Shown: positions 1 to 11,574, counted from the stretch's first letter. The stretch is 64,000 nt of DNA from Marasmius tenuissimus (GCA_029532415.1 JAQOTA010000053.1:2480001-2544000); one strand, 5' to 3'. Notes: generated by a model not told the origin, from the sequence alone. Translations and numbers: made by a program.

Positions 1-684
1 TTGCACTCTCAAGTAAGTCCCCTCGATATCTTTCGACCCTTCTTATTCGGTAGTAATGCCCACGCAGCGCAAGGTCTTTTACATGGACAGGACCCGATCC
101 TCCTCACCATTTCTCGCATGCGGTACGTCCGACCTCCATCTGGTGATTTCGCTACGGGTGCTCAACGAATATGTATCCAGATAGTCCGGCATGCAGTCCC
201 TTTTCTTTTTCTTGCTTTGAGGACATACAGCCAGTTGACACACCTCAAGCTGACTAACGTTCACTTCCCCGATGTTCACGACGGCCACCCATTCAGTATC
301 CCTCTGATTCCTACGCTGCAGGAGTTTTACCTTGGACAATCGACCTTCCTGCCTGCTCCAACAATTACGCAATTCATCCTGAAGTGCCTCTATCCAGGGC
401 TCGCCCCGGAAGCTGGGGAAGCGAGCCAAGACGTGGTGACACCACACAACCCGGTCACCATCCGACAGATACGGCTTGTGGATGTATACGAAGGTAGTAT
501 TTGGGGTAATCGACTGCGTATGCCTCAAATTCTCCGTGCAACACGAGACATCCTCGAGGTGAAACTCCTCGTTTTCCCTCGAGCACCGCTGCTGTCTATT
601 GGCGAGGTACAGGAGGCTGTCATGAATCTGGTCAGAGTGGAAGTAGAGACAGAGAGGATAGAAGGAGGCGATCGAGGGGATTGA
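1..684 (+). CDS. F-box/LRR-like hypothetical protein, 3' part
   Basis: The reading frame is open from the first base of the window to a TGA at 682-684, so only the C-terminal 227 residues are seen and the true start lies upstream. The text resembles the C-terminal half of fungal F-box-like proteins: 'LTHLKLTNVHFP' followed by 'IPTLQEFYLGQSTFL' looks like irregular leucine-rich strands. No F-box is present in this part. If the family guess is right, the protein would be a substrate adaptor of SCF ubiquitin ligases, but that is inference. An antisense frame is also open over 79-759; I favour the plus frame because of its leucine-repeat texture. Function is otherwise unknown. Confidence 0.4.
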   Translation: MHSQVSPLDIFRPFLFGSNAHAAQGLLHGQDPILLTISRMRYVRPPSGDFATGAQRICIQIVRHAVPFLFLALRTYSQLTHLKLTNVHFPDVHDGHPFSIPLIPTLQEFYLGQSTFLPAPTITQFILKCLYPGLAPEAGEASQDVVTPHNPVTIRQIRLVDVYEGSIWGNRLRMPQILRATRDILEVKLLVFPRAPLLSIGEVQEAVMNLVRVEVETERIEGGDRGD

Positions 685-940
685 ACTATTCACAGGAAGA
701 TACTTACATAGATTCGTCGGATGCCCAGGTCCATTGCAGTTGACTAAACCATCTCCCACGGAATGTCATACAGTATACAGCAGCATGGCCCATAGGGTCG
801 CCCATACGGCGGCTATACTCCCATACACCGCTGAAACTTGTGTCAGATACTTTTACGAACACATTCCCCTACATGTTCCTGCCTAATAAAAGACTACCCC
901 ATTGCTTCCCACATGCCTACGTCTTTCTGCCTGATTCCCC

Positions 941-1663
941 ATGTCAACCCCTAACGATAATCCCGATGCGATATATGTTTCTCGTGGCGTAGCAATGGCA
1001 CGTCTGCGCCCTTCTCAGAGTCTCGTTCCGAACACGCTAACTGACGACATTCGCAGACTTTTCTTGGAGGAGATCACGAATACATCACTAAAGTGACCAT
1101 TACCGGAGATTCCGAATGTGAGGGCCTCTTCGTGCCTTTGCACTGGCACGAAACACACGACGAGATCATGCGCGTTGTGGAAGGACAACTGAGAATTACC
1201 TTAGGATCAACCTCGAAGGTATATACACCTGCAGATGGGGAAGTGGTCATACCGAGGATGACTCTTCATGCGCTCCAGAGCGTTGAAGGTGTGCCGACAG
1301 TCTTTATGGAACGTACCGCACCGAAGGTATTTCATCCCATATACTACCTGTGCCAACACGCCTTAAGCCTAAGTTTCATTCACATCAGGACGACGAAAAG
1401 GAGTTATTCTTCCGAAACATTTTTGCAGCTGGAGGAATGACGGGGAGCGTATTTCCCGCGATGCAAGCGATGTACCACGGTGATACTTATCCTGCTCTTC
1501 CCTTCCACATCCCATGGGTCGAGAAGGCGGTGAGTGTTCGGCTCTTGTCGTTGGTTGCGTGAGCTTACCAGAGCATAACCAGTTCGCGGCGCTCTTGGGC
1601 TACTACATCGCACCCTTACTAGGATACCAACTGAAATACAAGAGTCTCGTGCGTGCCCGTTAG
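941..1663 (+). CDS. Cupin-domain protein
   Basis: Small single-domain cupin (beta-barrel, usually metal binding). Exon 1 starts at ATG 941 (MSTPNDNP) and ends at 988; intron 989-1056 has a CTAAC branch site just before its AG. Exon 2 holds cupin motif 1, 'PLHWHETHDEIMRVVEGQ' (two His, Glu), and motif 2, 'VIPRMTLHALQ' (Pro, His). A very short intron starts at 1327 and ends near 1367 or 1373, and another runs from about 1530 to 1581. The last exon gives a hydrophobic tail, 'FAALLGYYIAPLLGY', ending KSLVRAR at TAG 1661-1663, which may anchor the protein in a membrane. The substrate cannot be named. It is convergent with the ArfGAP gene, 169 bp away. Confidence 0.72.
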
Positions 1664-1832
1664 TCGACGACAATGCTTATGTGGAATGTGTACGAGCATT
1701 CGTATTACGTGTATGTAAAGTAGCTTTAGTCCTGGTATACAAGCTTGTCAAATGTCCCAATCGCGTCAATCGCGGCAAACACAAAAAAAAAGAACCCAAA
1801 CCGAGAACCACGTCGCGTAAAGTGATCCATCC

Positions 1833-3574
1833 TCACATCGTTCCCCATTGCTGCTGTGTCTGTCCGAAGCCTCCTTGAGGTTGTGCCCATCCAGCACCAG
1901 GATTACCCCCAGCAAACATCTGTGACTGCTGCTGAAAACCTGTGTTTCCCATACCACCCATACCGGTTGTCATTCCTCCTACGCCCTGCTGCATACCCAT
2001 ATTCATCCCGGCGCCCATCCCACCGAACTGAGACGGCGATTGTGTCTGTAGATGAGGACTGGGAGACATTAATTGGCCTGGAAGCTGAGGCGTCGTAGAC
2101 ATCATCGGATTCGGCGTTGTGGACATCATAGGCTGAGGGCTATGTCCCGGCACCCCCCAGACTTGCCCCGGCGCACCACCACCGGCCTGTGCTGCAAACG
2201 TAGGCTGCGGGGACTGGACTTGTGGTTGGTTCGGGAATAGCGTTTGTTGCTGCTGCTGCTGCATACCGCTGAAACCCATGTTTCCGAATGACTGTTGTGA
2301 TCCAAATGAGTTCGACGCTTGGAACTGTGACGATTGCGGGAATGGGTTGGACGACATCATTCCTACTCCAGTGTTCATGTTGCCCATCGACATCGACATA
2401 GGCATGCCCGTCGGGTTGGTCATCATTCCACCGCCTGAGAACCCACCCATCGTGTTAAACTGGTTCGTGGAGTTCATTCCCATTGGAGGAGACAACATCG
2501 GTGTGCTGGAAATACCCGAGAAAGACCCGGCAGTTTGCTGAGAGTACTGCAGGGGGAGGGAGGAGTTCGTCGAAGGAGTCTGCAACGAGACGAGATCATC
2601 CCACACGCCTCCCTTTGGTGCTTCTGGAGGTTTCGCTAAGGCCGATGTAGGAGCTAGTGATTGCTGTCGTACTGGATGTTGGTATTGATTCAAAGGCTGC
2701 GAAACGTTCCTCGGCTGACTGCTTGGTATGCTGGATGGCATTGGTTGAGAGAACGAACGTGCGGGTGTGACGGCAGAAGCTGACGGGATCGCGGCTGTTG
2801 AGGGACGTGCAGCGACACCAGAGCTTGATAATGAGGATGAAGATGGTTTGGGTGCGTTGTCCAAGGGAGTTGATTGCGACCGCGACGTAGACTCTGGCTT
2901 GGGTTTCTCTATGAACCGTTTGTATTCGTACTTTGCTGGATGTCGAATTTAGACACCATATGATGAAGAGAAACAACTGGCTACGCACACCGAATATATT
3001 GTTCAAGTTCACTATCCCTCTCTTGCTCCATCAATTGCATTGGTGGAGGATGTCGGACCTCGTTCGGGCAATAAATCGCGTTGGACTTGACGTTTCCCAT
3101 TTCAACCATTCTCTGGAACCGAAACGTGAGTTCGAGTACTTTCTCGGCGAGAAACATAAGGAGACGTACATCGACTTGTTCCTTGGACCACGTATCCATC
3201 GTTATGCTCTTCCTGAATGACCTGTGTAGTCCTAGTACAAATGATAGGATGAAAGGCACTCACACTTTGGTTACATGTGTCCCAATCTTCCGATGTATAG
3301 TGGCGCAAGTGACGCTGATGAATCCCCCGCAAAGTGGTAAATAGCTATGTAGATCTCCTAATGCGCACGTCGACTCACCATATGAATATCCCAAGGTTAT
3401 GAGAAGCCCATCTAGGGTTTCTTGCCTTGCAGTCTGCACAGATATCTATTCGAATTGAGTCAATATCGTTACTGAAAGCCCTGGTGAACAGGGAATGGCA
3501 CCATTTCCAGGTTTGACGGCAAGTCCCGCAAGAATCTTCTGGTTTCTTTCTGCTGTGATCTTGTTGGTCGACAT
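1833..3574 (-). CDS. ArfGAP-domain protein (SMAP/Age2/Gts1 type)
   Basis: GTPase-activating protein for Arf GTPases in vesicle traffic. From ATG 3574 the spliced N-terminus reads MSTNKITAERNQKILAGLAV and then the zinc finger 'CADCKARNPRWAS...GIFICVTC', i.e. C-x2-C-x16-C-x2-C. The fourth-finger exon follows an intron that splits the first Cys of the second pair. Next come 'IHRKIGTHVTKVKSITMDTW', 'MGNVKSNAIY' and 'ELEQYIRSKYEYKRFIEKP', the classic end of the ArfGAP domain. The arginine finger lies in 'NPRWAS'. At least five introns interrupt the first 140 residues. The rest is one long exon rich in Ser, Pro, Gln, Met and Gly, with Met/Gly runs and poly-Gln, and is probably disordered. Such tails bind clathrin or adaptors in SMAP proteins; that role is inferred here. 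Stop at 1833-1835. Confidence 0.88.
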
Positions 3575-3919
3575 CGCACTCTCGCACACGAGGTTGAGTC
3601 GTCGAATGAATAAGGTGTGATTGGTGATAGTTGTCGGTAAGTAATGGATAAAGCTGACGCCTAGATGGTTGCTTAGAAGAGGTGATTTGCCCACACTTCG
3701 GCCGCAAATGATAAAACAGGCCCGACCGCGCCGTCGCGCCGTTCGAGCAGCGGGTGTTAGTATCTAGTATCACACCCTCAAACTCCCCGCAGGGCATAGG
3801 TATAATACGCTGGGATGTCTATTACAACAAACAATCTACGAAGGTTATAGATGTACGGGTATCAATTGCTAATGGGCATCTAGGTGTTGCCAATCCAAAA
3901 TATATACTGCCCTCTTCCC
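3575..3919. other. Intergenic: ArfGAP promoter side / transporter 3' end
   Basis: About 345 bp between two minus-strand genes. It must hold the ArfGAP promoter and the transporter terminator. A GC-rich patch lies near 3720-3750. I see no gene or clear regulatory motif. Confidence 0.5.
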
Positions 3920-5329
3920 TCACTCTGGCTTTGAGCTGTTATTTTTTGTAATCCCGGCCTCAGCCTCTTCCATTTTGACCCGCTCATAGCCATCGTTGGC
4001 GGGACGAGCTTTCTGGGTCTCGACATGCTTGACCCAGGTGTAATAAACAGACCCGCCCAAGATGACGCCAATAGATGAGGCACGTCCACTAGAGAACGAA
4101 AGGTACATTGAGCAAGTATTATCGCTGATAGGAGGGTTATCGTTACCTGGTAATGATATCTTGGAACAACCACTTCCCAAGGAGGGAGGCAGCAACTCCA
4201 CGAACAGCCGACGATATCATGTGCGTGATGGGTGAAGTAACCTTGATGGAAAGCAGACTAGCAATGCTCATCATGAATCCCAAGGCACCCTATAGCGAAA
4301 ACATGACAAGGCACAGGGGGACTTGTCAACGATGCAACCTTCAATTCCAGAACGGGCCACTTACGGTGATGAGTGAGCCCCACATGAAAGTTCTCGTCGC
4401 ACTCATTCGACCGACGGTTGTCGCCACCTCCGTGCTAAAGAGCAGCTTGAGGACCTCTGGTCCCTCTCCAACAAGGAAAATGACAGGAATGAGGACGATA
4501 GCGCTCAACAAGTTCGTGTACCATGAGAGCAAGAGTGAGCTTCCATTCACCACGTTCAAGCTCTGCTTGATAACGACGGAATGAGTGGCCGTTATCGCCG
4601 AACTGAAGACACCGAAGAATATACCAGTCGGCGAGATGGGAGTACCGTCAAGGAAAACGCCGATGAAAAAGCCCGCCGTCACGATAGCGCATGCAAAAAG
4701 GATTTGAAGCGAAGGACGCGTGTGCAAAGCGATGAAAGAGGTGGCAACCGTGAAGGGCAGAACAAGTCCACGCGCGACTTGGTAGAAGGACGCGTCGACG
4801 TATTTCAGTGTATAATTGCTGAAGCTATTCAAGACATAAGTGATATATACAAGGGTATTACGGCTTTGCTGCGTACCTCAAGCCCACGACATTCAAACCG
4901 ACCATGGCGACAAGACCTTTGCAGACTTGTAGATCAAACGTGAGCCGATCAGGCAAGAGTTTGAGCGCGTCCGAGATGACAAAAAGGACGACGGCAATGA
5001 CGAGCTGAGTGAACAGGAAAAATAGAGGTGCTGCGGTTTCGTTTAACACCCATTTGTTCCTGCGAACGGGAAAAGTTGTGGCGGTTGTGCATCCAGTGTT
5101 CATTGAGGGACTCACGCCATGACCATCTGCACCACAGAGCGAGACATGAGCAACAGACGGCCCTCAAAGAGAAATGGAATCAAAACGCACCGCTAGAGCT
5201 GCGACGAGGTAGAAAACAACCACGCCAGTCTGTGTAAAAAGTTTTGAGGAGCACATTCAACTTTTAGCACGATACTTGACATACGACGAGGGTTTTTGAA
5301 GGCGGTTTCGAGGCATTTTGCTGGGACAT
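3920..5329 (-). CDS. Golgi nucleotide-sugar transporter, GDP-fucose type (SLC35C1-like, TPT/DUF250)
   Basis: Multi-span antiporter of the triose-phosphate/nucleotide-sugar family, expected to move GDP-sugar into the Golgi in exchange for GMP. Start ATG 5329 (MSQQNASKPPSKTLV), followed by short exons 'TGVVVFYLVAALAMVMANKW' and 'VLNETAAPLFFLFTQLVIAV'. Further segments include 'NYTLKYVDASFYQVARGLVL', 'AGFFIGVFLDG', 'SSAITATHSVVIKQSLNVV', 'GFMMSIASLLSIKVTSPITH' and 'GVILGGSVYYTWVKHVET'. The pattern LKYV.ASFYQV.R and SITH/SPITH with a final YTW matches the GDP-fucose transporter branch more than GDP-mannose (Vrg4) transporters; this assignment is by memory of family motifs. The tail is hydrophilic and charged. 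The window also encodes both GDP-fucose synthesis enzymes, which supports the substrate call. Confidence 0.75.
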
Positions 5330-5648
5330 GATGGGGGGAAGGAAGAGAAAGAGAGCCAACGAATAGGCGGTGTCGATTCCACGGCCACTAGTAACAGACA
5401 GAGAGAACTGCGGCACGCTCGTCCCTCAAATTGAAATTTCAATTGAGATATGGACTGCTGTGAGATGCTGACATAACGACCCTGACCAAGTCCAAGCACC
5501 AACTATTTCTACCAGATCATGATCACATGGAATAGTCAAATTACAAGACTCAAGACGATATCTCGATGGTTTGGATTACTTTGAGCTCGATAGTGGAAGC
5601 TCAGAAGCGACAAGATACATAACGAATAGGAACCGAAGTCGGTTAAAA
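5330..5648. other. Intergenic, transporter promoter / MRE11 3' region
   Basis: About 319 bp between two minus-strand genes. I see no gene, repeat or clear motif. Confidence 0.45.
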
Positions 5649-8540
5649 TCAACCACTGTCGTCGTCATCGTCAACCTAGAGTTCACACCGGTGAGAATCT
5701 TTCTGAGTTATAATAGAGCAGGCGATACCACTCACAACCATCTTCCCTCTCGCTTTTGTCGCAGCAGCACGAGAGGAGCGTCCGACCGGAGCAAATGTCA
5801 ATTGTGATTGCTTCGGTGCAGCCGCAGCTTTCTTCTTCGCAGGTGCTTTCTTGGCCTGGGGCTGACTGAACAATCGAAGAAACACCTTGAGAAAAGCCCT
5901 ACGCACGAAGATATGATATATGATACTCACCTGAGGACAGCGGCCCGGTTCGTTCGTTTCTTGGCCTTTGGTTCCTCCTCTTCCTCGTCGTCATCATCGT
6001 CCGGAATTTCTATCACTTCGTCCTCATCCTCGTCGTCACTCTAGAGTCGAGACAGATGAGTGACTAGAACAAACGCGTGGCTAAGATAAAAACGACCGAC
6101 CACAGCTTTCTTGCCTTTCTTCTTCGCAGGAGCCTTCTTCGCGGGAGCTTTTGCAGGTGCCTTTTTCGCCGGCGCTTTCCTTGCAGGTGGTTTCTTCGCT
6201 GGCGGAGCCTCTTCTGAATCTTCATCAAAGTCCGACCCTCCTCCTGCCCCTTTGGTATCAACGTCCATCATCATCGAATCGACGGATTCAGCGTCAGATT
6301 CAACTGCCTTCGCTTTACCCTGAAGCATCGTTCTTTTCAGTGGTGACCTGGTGCATGGAGAGTGGGACTCACCTTGGATTTAGCGGTCTTTCCCTTGGCA
6401 GCATTCTCCGCCCACTCCTTGTCTTTTCTTTCTTTTTCCTCCCTTACCTATGGTTTGATTAGATATGTGATATTCGGATATGGATGAAAATATATTCACG
6501 AGGTCCTCGAGGTTATCTTCGTCGATTTCTACCTCCTTTCCTTGCTTCTGAACACCTCCCACCATGTCGTTCACAATCTCCTTGACGTGCCTATCAAACA
6601 AATTCCATGAGTGCCACATCGAGAGACGTAGATGTTAAGAAGCACCGTTGAATTGCGTGGATATCATCCTTCTCCACAAACTTTTGGATAGCTTCCGACA
6701 TACCACCCCCTCCCAGCAGTTGAAGCTCCTGCGCTCCCATAAATTCCTTAACCAGAGTCTCCACACGGACCTTTTCCAACTTCTCCGAGATCGTCAGATC
6801 AGGATCGTCAATACTCAGTTCAGGCTGATTTAGCTCGACTTTGGTATTGCGTTTCGCAGCTCGCTTTGCTCGATGGAAAACGAGCACGTCTCGTGGATTC
6901 GCGATACGGCCCTGGAACTCCTGACCGAAACGAATCGGGTTGAACGTCTCACTGACACCGGTTGTGTCGACCTTGAGTCGAATGAGAGGTAGCATGCGAG
7001 GTAGCTCTTCTTCCCCATTCCGTTTCGCCTTGGCGTTCCGATCATCCCATAGTTGGTTGGCTTGATCTATGAGTATGTTAACCTAGTGGACGCGTGAAGA
7101 CCTATATGTGTGCGACGAACGGGATGCGCACCTTGCCTTTCAAACTTTTGGAGATCGCAATCTGGTCTGTCAAATCAAACCCTTCTTCTTCCGCAAGTTC
7201 ACTGAGGATGACATCCTCGATCACGAAAGGTCGAACGGTTCGCAGAGGAATTGGTTCGAGTTGGAAGTCTTTCTTTCCGTGGATGGACAACAATGCGACG
7301 TGTCTGATGCACACGGTCAGTATGCACTCGAAAGAGCGCTGGGAGATAAAGGAACCTACTTTTCCAACGATTCACCATCAGCAAGTGAGGTTGCAACTGA
7401 CGAGCCGGGTTGCGAAATATAATAGTTCTTGCCAGCAACTGGTTCCGGTACGATTCGACAGTCATGTTCATGTCCCCAAATGACCAGGTTGATACTATCG
7501 TCAAACATTCCCTCCGGTACAAACTCTTGAGGCCCATGCTTGACTCTGGGAGTAAACTGCATCAACACACGGAGGAGGTGTGTGACGGGAATACGGCTAC
7601 TCACCGATTCTGATGAAGCAGAAGGATATTGAACCAATCGTCTTTATCCTTTGGCATGAACATCCTAACCCGATTACTTCGAAGTTCAAAATGCAATCTC
7701 GCGTCCTTAACGTTCCCAATCCCATACATCCCCAGGTATGTGTTTCCCTTGCGAAGAAGAACAGGCCGAACCGCTATCCCATTGTTCTGTGCATCCGCGT
7801 CTGAAACGGGCAAGTCGAATTTGCCCATGTAATTTATCAAGCCGGAGACCGAGAGTACGTCGAGTGCACAAAGAGCACCTTCCTGTAGGAGCCAATGAAT
7901 ATATGTGATGTTGTGTGTGGGATGAAACGCACGGCTCCTGCTCCTTGGGGATCATCGTGGTTTCCGTGAATCGAAAAGACAGGCGTGCTAATGTTCAAAT
8001 TTGGATCTTCATAGTTTATAGCAGGAAAACTATCGGCATTGACTAGAGTATGAGAAGGGAGAGGAAAAGGTAGGATGCTATTTTCACGCACGAGAATCCC
8101 GCTGCTTTGCCTTCCTCCGGGTCACTCAAAAGTTCGACTTGTATAGGCTTATCTCCTAGAGTGTACTCCCGCAAAAGGGCGATGACACGGTAAAGACAAT
8201 CTCTTGATGGTTTGTTCTCGTGAAAAAGGTCCCCAGCAAGAAGAACAAAGTCGACCTGGAGTCACGGTGAGTTGAGCGGACACGGCTGATCGGGTTGAGA
8301 CTTGCATCGTGCTTTCTAGCCAACTGGAGTATCTCCTTGAATGTGTTGATTGAGTCCTGTCCTCTTATGGGATCTCTCTCGAGATATCCAATATGATTGT
8401 CGGTTGCAAGTAGGATTCTGATAGTGTCAGCTGGATCTGCTGTTGTGGAGGAGATTCAGCGAGTGAAATGCAAGTAAATAGCACGAGCTACCTTGTGCGA
8501 TTGAAGGTGTAGGAGGTGGAGGAGAGGCATTCTGTGACAT
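5649..8540 (-). CDS. MRE11: Mre11 double-strand-break repair nuclease
   Basis: Nuclease subunit of the Mre11-Rad50-Nbs1 complex, which resects and tethers DNA ends in the nucleus. Start ATG 8540 ([16 protein letters not shown]). The phosphodiesterase motifs appear in order: I '[15 protein letters not shown]', II '[17 protein letters not shown]', III '[12 protein letters not shown]', and a late '[11 protein letters not shown]' followed by '[14 protein letters not shown]'. The Mre11 DNA-binding part follows ('[15 protein letters not shown]', '[16 protein letters not shown]', '[19 protein letters not shown]'). The tail is unusual: an acidic block, then histone-H1-like Lys/Ala/Pro repeats (6111-6200) and a second Lys/Ala block near 5820-5860. 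I place the stop at 5649-5651 after a last intron, giving an acidic end 'VVDDDDDSG'; without that intron it would stop at 5676. Many short introns. Divergent from the GNAT gene. Confidence 0.92.
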
Positions 8541-8966
8541 GGCCGAAGCCTCGAGGTTGCACAGTGGTTGAAACGCGAGAGAAAGGGATGAGTCACCAGT
8601 CACGATATGTTGTCACGACGCGTCAAGGACGCGTCGTGCTTTATTTCCCACGCTTCCATGGACCGCTATTCTGGGAGCCCTCAATCTCAAGTTCAGATGC
8701 AAAGGCCAATACTGGACCACCGGCCGGACTGCGGGATATAAACTAGGATCTAGCATTCAAAAGAATCAGCGGCGTCAGCAAGTTCAACTTCACCGATACC
8801 AGTACACTTCTGGACCGCACATGGCAAATCCTTTTCCCCGTATGTGAGACCGGGAACTGGTCTGAATTTCGAAGGGCGCTTGGCGCCGCAGTATATATAT
8901 CATGAAGTAGAACGAGTCATTCAAATCCCCTACATCCCCCAACATCCCCCCGATCACAAACTCCCC
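8541..8966. other. Divergent promoter region MRE11 / GNAT
   Basis: 426 bp between two divergent start codons. It holds the MCB palindrome listed separately and a TATA-like 'gtatatatatca' around 8891 on the GNAT side. No gene seen. Confidence 0.55.
8614..8638. promoter_or_regulatory. Paired MluI cell-cycle box palindrome
   Basis: A perfect 11-bp inverted repeat (CACGACGCGTC, 3-nt spacer, GACGCGTCGTG). Each arm contains ACGCGT (8618-8623 and 8629-8634), the MCB core bound by MBF (Mbp1/Swi6-type factors) in fungi, and the two cores start 11 bp apart. It lies 74-98 bp upstream of the MRE11 start codon. G1/S control of a DNA-repair gene fits; binding itself is inferred. Confidence 0.55.
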
Positions 8967-9936
8967 ATGTCACTCTCAGTAGAACAGCTCACAAACGCAT
9001 CAGGTGAGCGATGTCAAGAGACAAAAGCCAGAGCTATAGACTAACGCTGCATAAGAGGCCGAAATCTCTCAGACGGTCCAGGTCATCCATGAGGCTTTCC
9101 GCAAAGGTCATTCATCCCACAAGTTCTTGACGCAATCCTGACCATCTTCCCTACTCAAGAGTTCTTCTCCTTTGCCCTCCAAGATCCGACACTAGTAGAG
9201 CCTTTCATTGAATCCTTCGTCCGAGCTACCATCGCCGAAGGGCACCCGATCGTAGTCCGATTGCCTGGGTCGGGTATTGTGGGCGCTGGGCTGTTCTTCG
9301 GCCCTGGACAAGATTCGCTAGCAACGTGAGCATGCATTGTGGGGGGAAAAGAACGCAACTCACAAAGATATCGATAGCGAACACCAAAAAGACCAAGGAT
9401 TCAACCAGCTGATGCGACGAGTCAACGAAGACGCAAGGAGATGGTTTACCGAGTACTTCGTATGTGGACAGCCCATGCAGACGACCCGAAGCACTCAACG
9501 CTACTCTTGATTGATCACAGCTCAAAGAGATGCTTCATAAATTAGTCGAACCAGCACACGGACCAGGCGTCCAACACAATAATTATCACCTCCAGATATT
9601 CGGTGTTTCCCCCAATCACCAAGGGAAAGGTATAGGAAAGGCACTTCTTCAGCATGTAGAAGCGAAGGTGCGTTTGTTGAATCTTAAAGCTCAAGGTATA
9701 GATCCGGCCTTAGACTAGTTGCACAGGCGAAATCGGAGGGGGTAGATGTCGTCCTCGAAACCCTGTCACCGGAAAATGTGAGAGCTTTCCGGATGTTTCT
9801 TCATCAATACTGACGCCCGGTCAAGATCGCGATTTATGGCAAGATGGGATACGAGGTGCAAGGCGACGCGTATTTCAACCACCCATCGTTTTCTGAACCA
9901 AAGAAGATTACGTGTCTCCGAAAGCGCTTGCATTAG
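8967..9936 (+). CDS. GNAT-family N-acetyltransferase
   Basis: Acetyl-CoA-dependent acyltransferase; acceptor unknown. Start ATG 8967 (MSLSVEQLTNAS), TAG 9934-9936. About seven short introns. Spliced exons give 'EHQKDQGFNQLMRRVNEDAR', then the acetyl-CoA signature 'LQIFGVSPNHQGKGIGKALL' (V-x-P-x-x-Q-G-K-G-I-G-x-x-L, motif A). After an intron come 'AKSEGVDVVLETLSPEN' and 'IAIYGKMGYEVQGDAYFNHP' (motif B, the usual Y..GFE-type turn), ending 'KKITCLRKRLH'. This is the layout of fungal small-molecule GNATs. The borders of the first two introns (near 9001-9055 and 9107-9160) are less certain. It shares its upstream region with MRE11. Confidence 0.75.
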
Positions 9937-10002
9937 AGACGATTAGAGATTAGAGCGATAGATATGAAGGCGTCCAATACATCTCGAATAGACGTTTCGC
10001 GT

Positions 10003-11574
10003 TTAACTGCGGTAGTCTCCGTTGATCCTCACGTATTCCTACGAAAAAGCGAATGAGCAAAGGCGACAACAACGACAACAACAGAAAAAGACGCACGTAG
10101 CTGAAATCACACGTGTAATACCGAGCAACTTCGGCCTGGTCTCCTCCACCCAAGTCTACGAGCACCTCAAAGTCTTCAAGGCCAAGAATCTCACTTGCAC
10201 GATCCTCGTCGACTTTTTCTGGCTCTCCGTTGACCAAGACTGGTAGGGGCGCTGTACCGTCCGAAGGTACGAATGTAACGCTGACGCGATCGGGATGTAA
10301 GGGAGCACTCAAACGGACAGAGCCAGCGGCGGAAAGGACACGTCCCCAGCTAGACCCACAGTTCAGGTACTGGTCGTGAAAAGGATATTTGCGACATACT
10401 TTGCGTCTTCACCGTATAGAGCTGTCTTGACAAGCGCTGAGGTTGATATCCGAGAAGCAATGTTATGAGCATCCTCATACGTCGGCGCGCCCTACATAGC
10501 TCAGATCTTAGTTACATGCGGATAGACAAAATCGAGAGTGCTGACCTTGACAGTAACAGTGACGAACTTAGTTGCGCCCTCGCCATCCCTAACGACGAGC
10601 TTTGCGAGGTCGGTCGCAAATTCTGTGAGTTCGTTTCTGAACGCCTCGAACGCGGCAGGATCCCTATCTTCATCGATCTCCTGGACATCAGAACCAGTCC
10701 TCTCTGCGGCCGCGCCATTGGCCATCAAGAGGATTGTATCATTCGTCGACATCTCTCCGTCCACGCTAATGGAATTAAAGCTCCGTTCCACAGTGTACGT
10801 TAGTGCACGCTGCAAACTACGCGAAGAAACAGCAGCATCCGTCATGACAGCAGCCAAAAGTGTCGCATGAAGGGGTCCAATGGTGGGTGGTCCCATATTG
10901 GGGTGAATCATCCCTGCGCCTTTATCCATCCCAGCCATCCGATACTCGACGCCATTGATCGTGAAAACTCGAGACCTAAGCTTTGGGAACGTATCCGTAG
11001 TCATGAACGCCTTCGCAGCTCGTTCCCATGCACCGAAATCGTTACCCAAGGACCTGGTTTTCTGATCTTTATGCTGAGAACGAATTGCCGTGAGGATTTT
11101 CGAGATGGGGAGAGTCTGTCCAATGACACCCGTAGACATGACAAGCGTATCGTGGCGCTCTGAAGAGGATGAGCGATCCAGCAATGCATCTGTCTCCTTC
11201 ACCATTGCCCAAGCATCCTCCATCCCTTGTTTACCCGTAACTGCGTTCGCGCAGCCGCTGTTCAAGACGATAGCTCGTGCTTTTCCGACGTTTTCCGCCA
11301 ATATTTGTTCTGACACGACTACTGGTGCAGCTTTGAACGCATTCCGTGTGAAGCATGCTGCTGCAGTCGTGGGGCGCTCCGATGTTGAGAGAATGAGTCC
11401 GACATCTAAGATTTCTGGGTTTTTCTTGACTCCAGCGTGAAGTCCAGTGAGGAGGTATCCTGAGGGAAAGGAAGATGATGGAAGAGGCTGGTGATGGTGT
11501 GCTTTTGAGGGAGTTGGCTTGATGGTGACGGTTGAAGAGAACCGTTTGGTGATCAACCGCGATACTGCCGACAT
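10003..11574 (-). CDS. ARG7: Arginine biosynthesis ArgJ (ornithine acetyltransferase), mitochondrial
   Basis: Bifunctional glutamate N-acetyltransferase / ornithine acetyltransferase of the cyclic arginine pathway in the mitochondrial matrix. Start ATG 11574 gives an Arg/Ser-rich presequence (MSAVSRLITKRFSSTVT), a likely mitochondrial targeting peptide. Family blocks: 'RNAFKAAPVVVSEQIL', 'ARAIVLNSGCANAVTGKQG', 'STGVIGQTLPI', 'MDKGAGMIHPNMG' and 'PLHATLLAAVMTDA', where the Thr of ATLL is the expected autocleavage nucleophile. The spacer between 'HPNMG' and 'HATLL' is longer than in bacterial ArgJ. Then 'RSFNSISVDGEMSTNDTILL', and after two introns near 10498 and 10402 'GAPTYEDAHNIASRIS', 'TALYGEDAKWGRVLSAAG' and the C-terminus 'CDFSYEYVRINGDYRS'. 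Stop 10003-10005. Convergent with the GNAT gene, 66 bp away. Confidence 0.93.

Noticed and set aside
79..759. Long minus-strand frame opposite the F-box-like fragment
   Set aside because: Sequence texture shows no domain and it mirrors the plus frame; treated as a shadow.
3700..3800. GC-rich stretch with short complementary segments, checked as a tRNA or structured RNA
   Set aside because: Stems are too short and lack conserved tRNA loop bases.
6111..6323. Plus-strand Ala/Gly/Phe-rich frame
   Set aside because: It is the antisense of the Lys/Ala repeats of Mre11.
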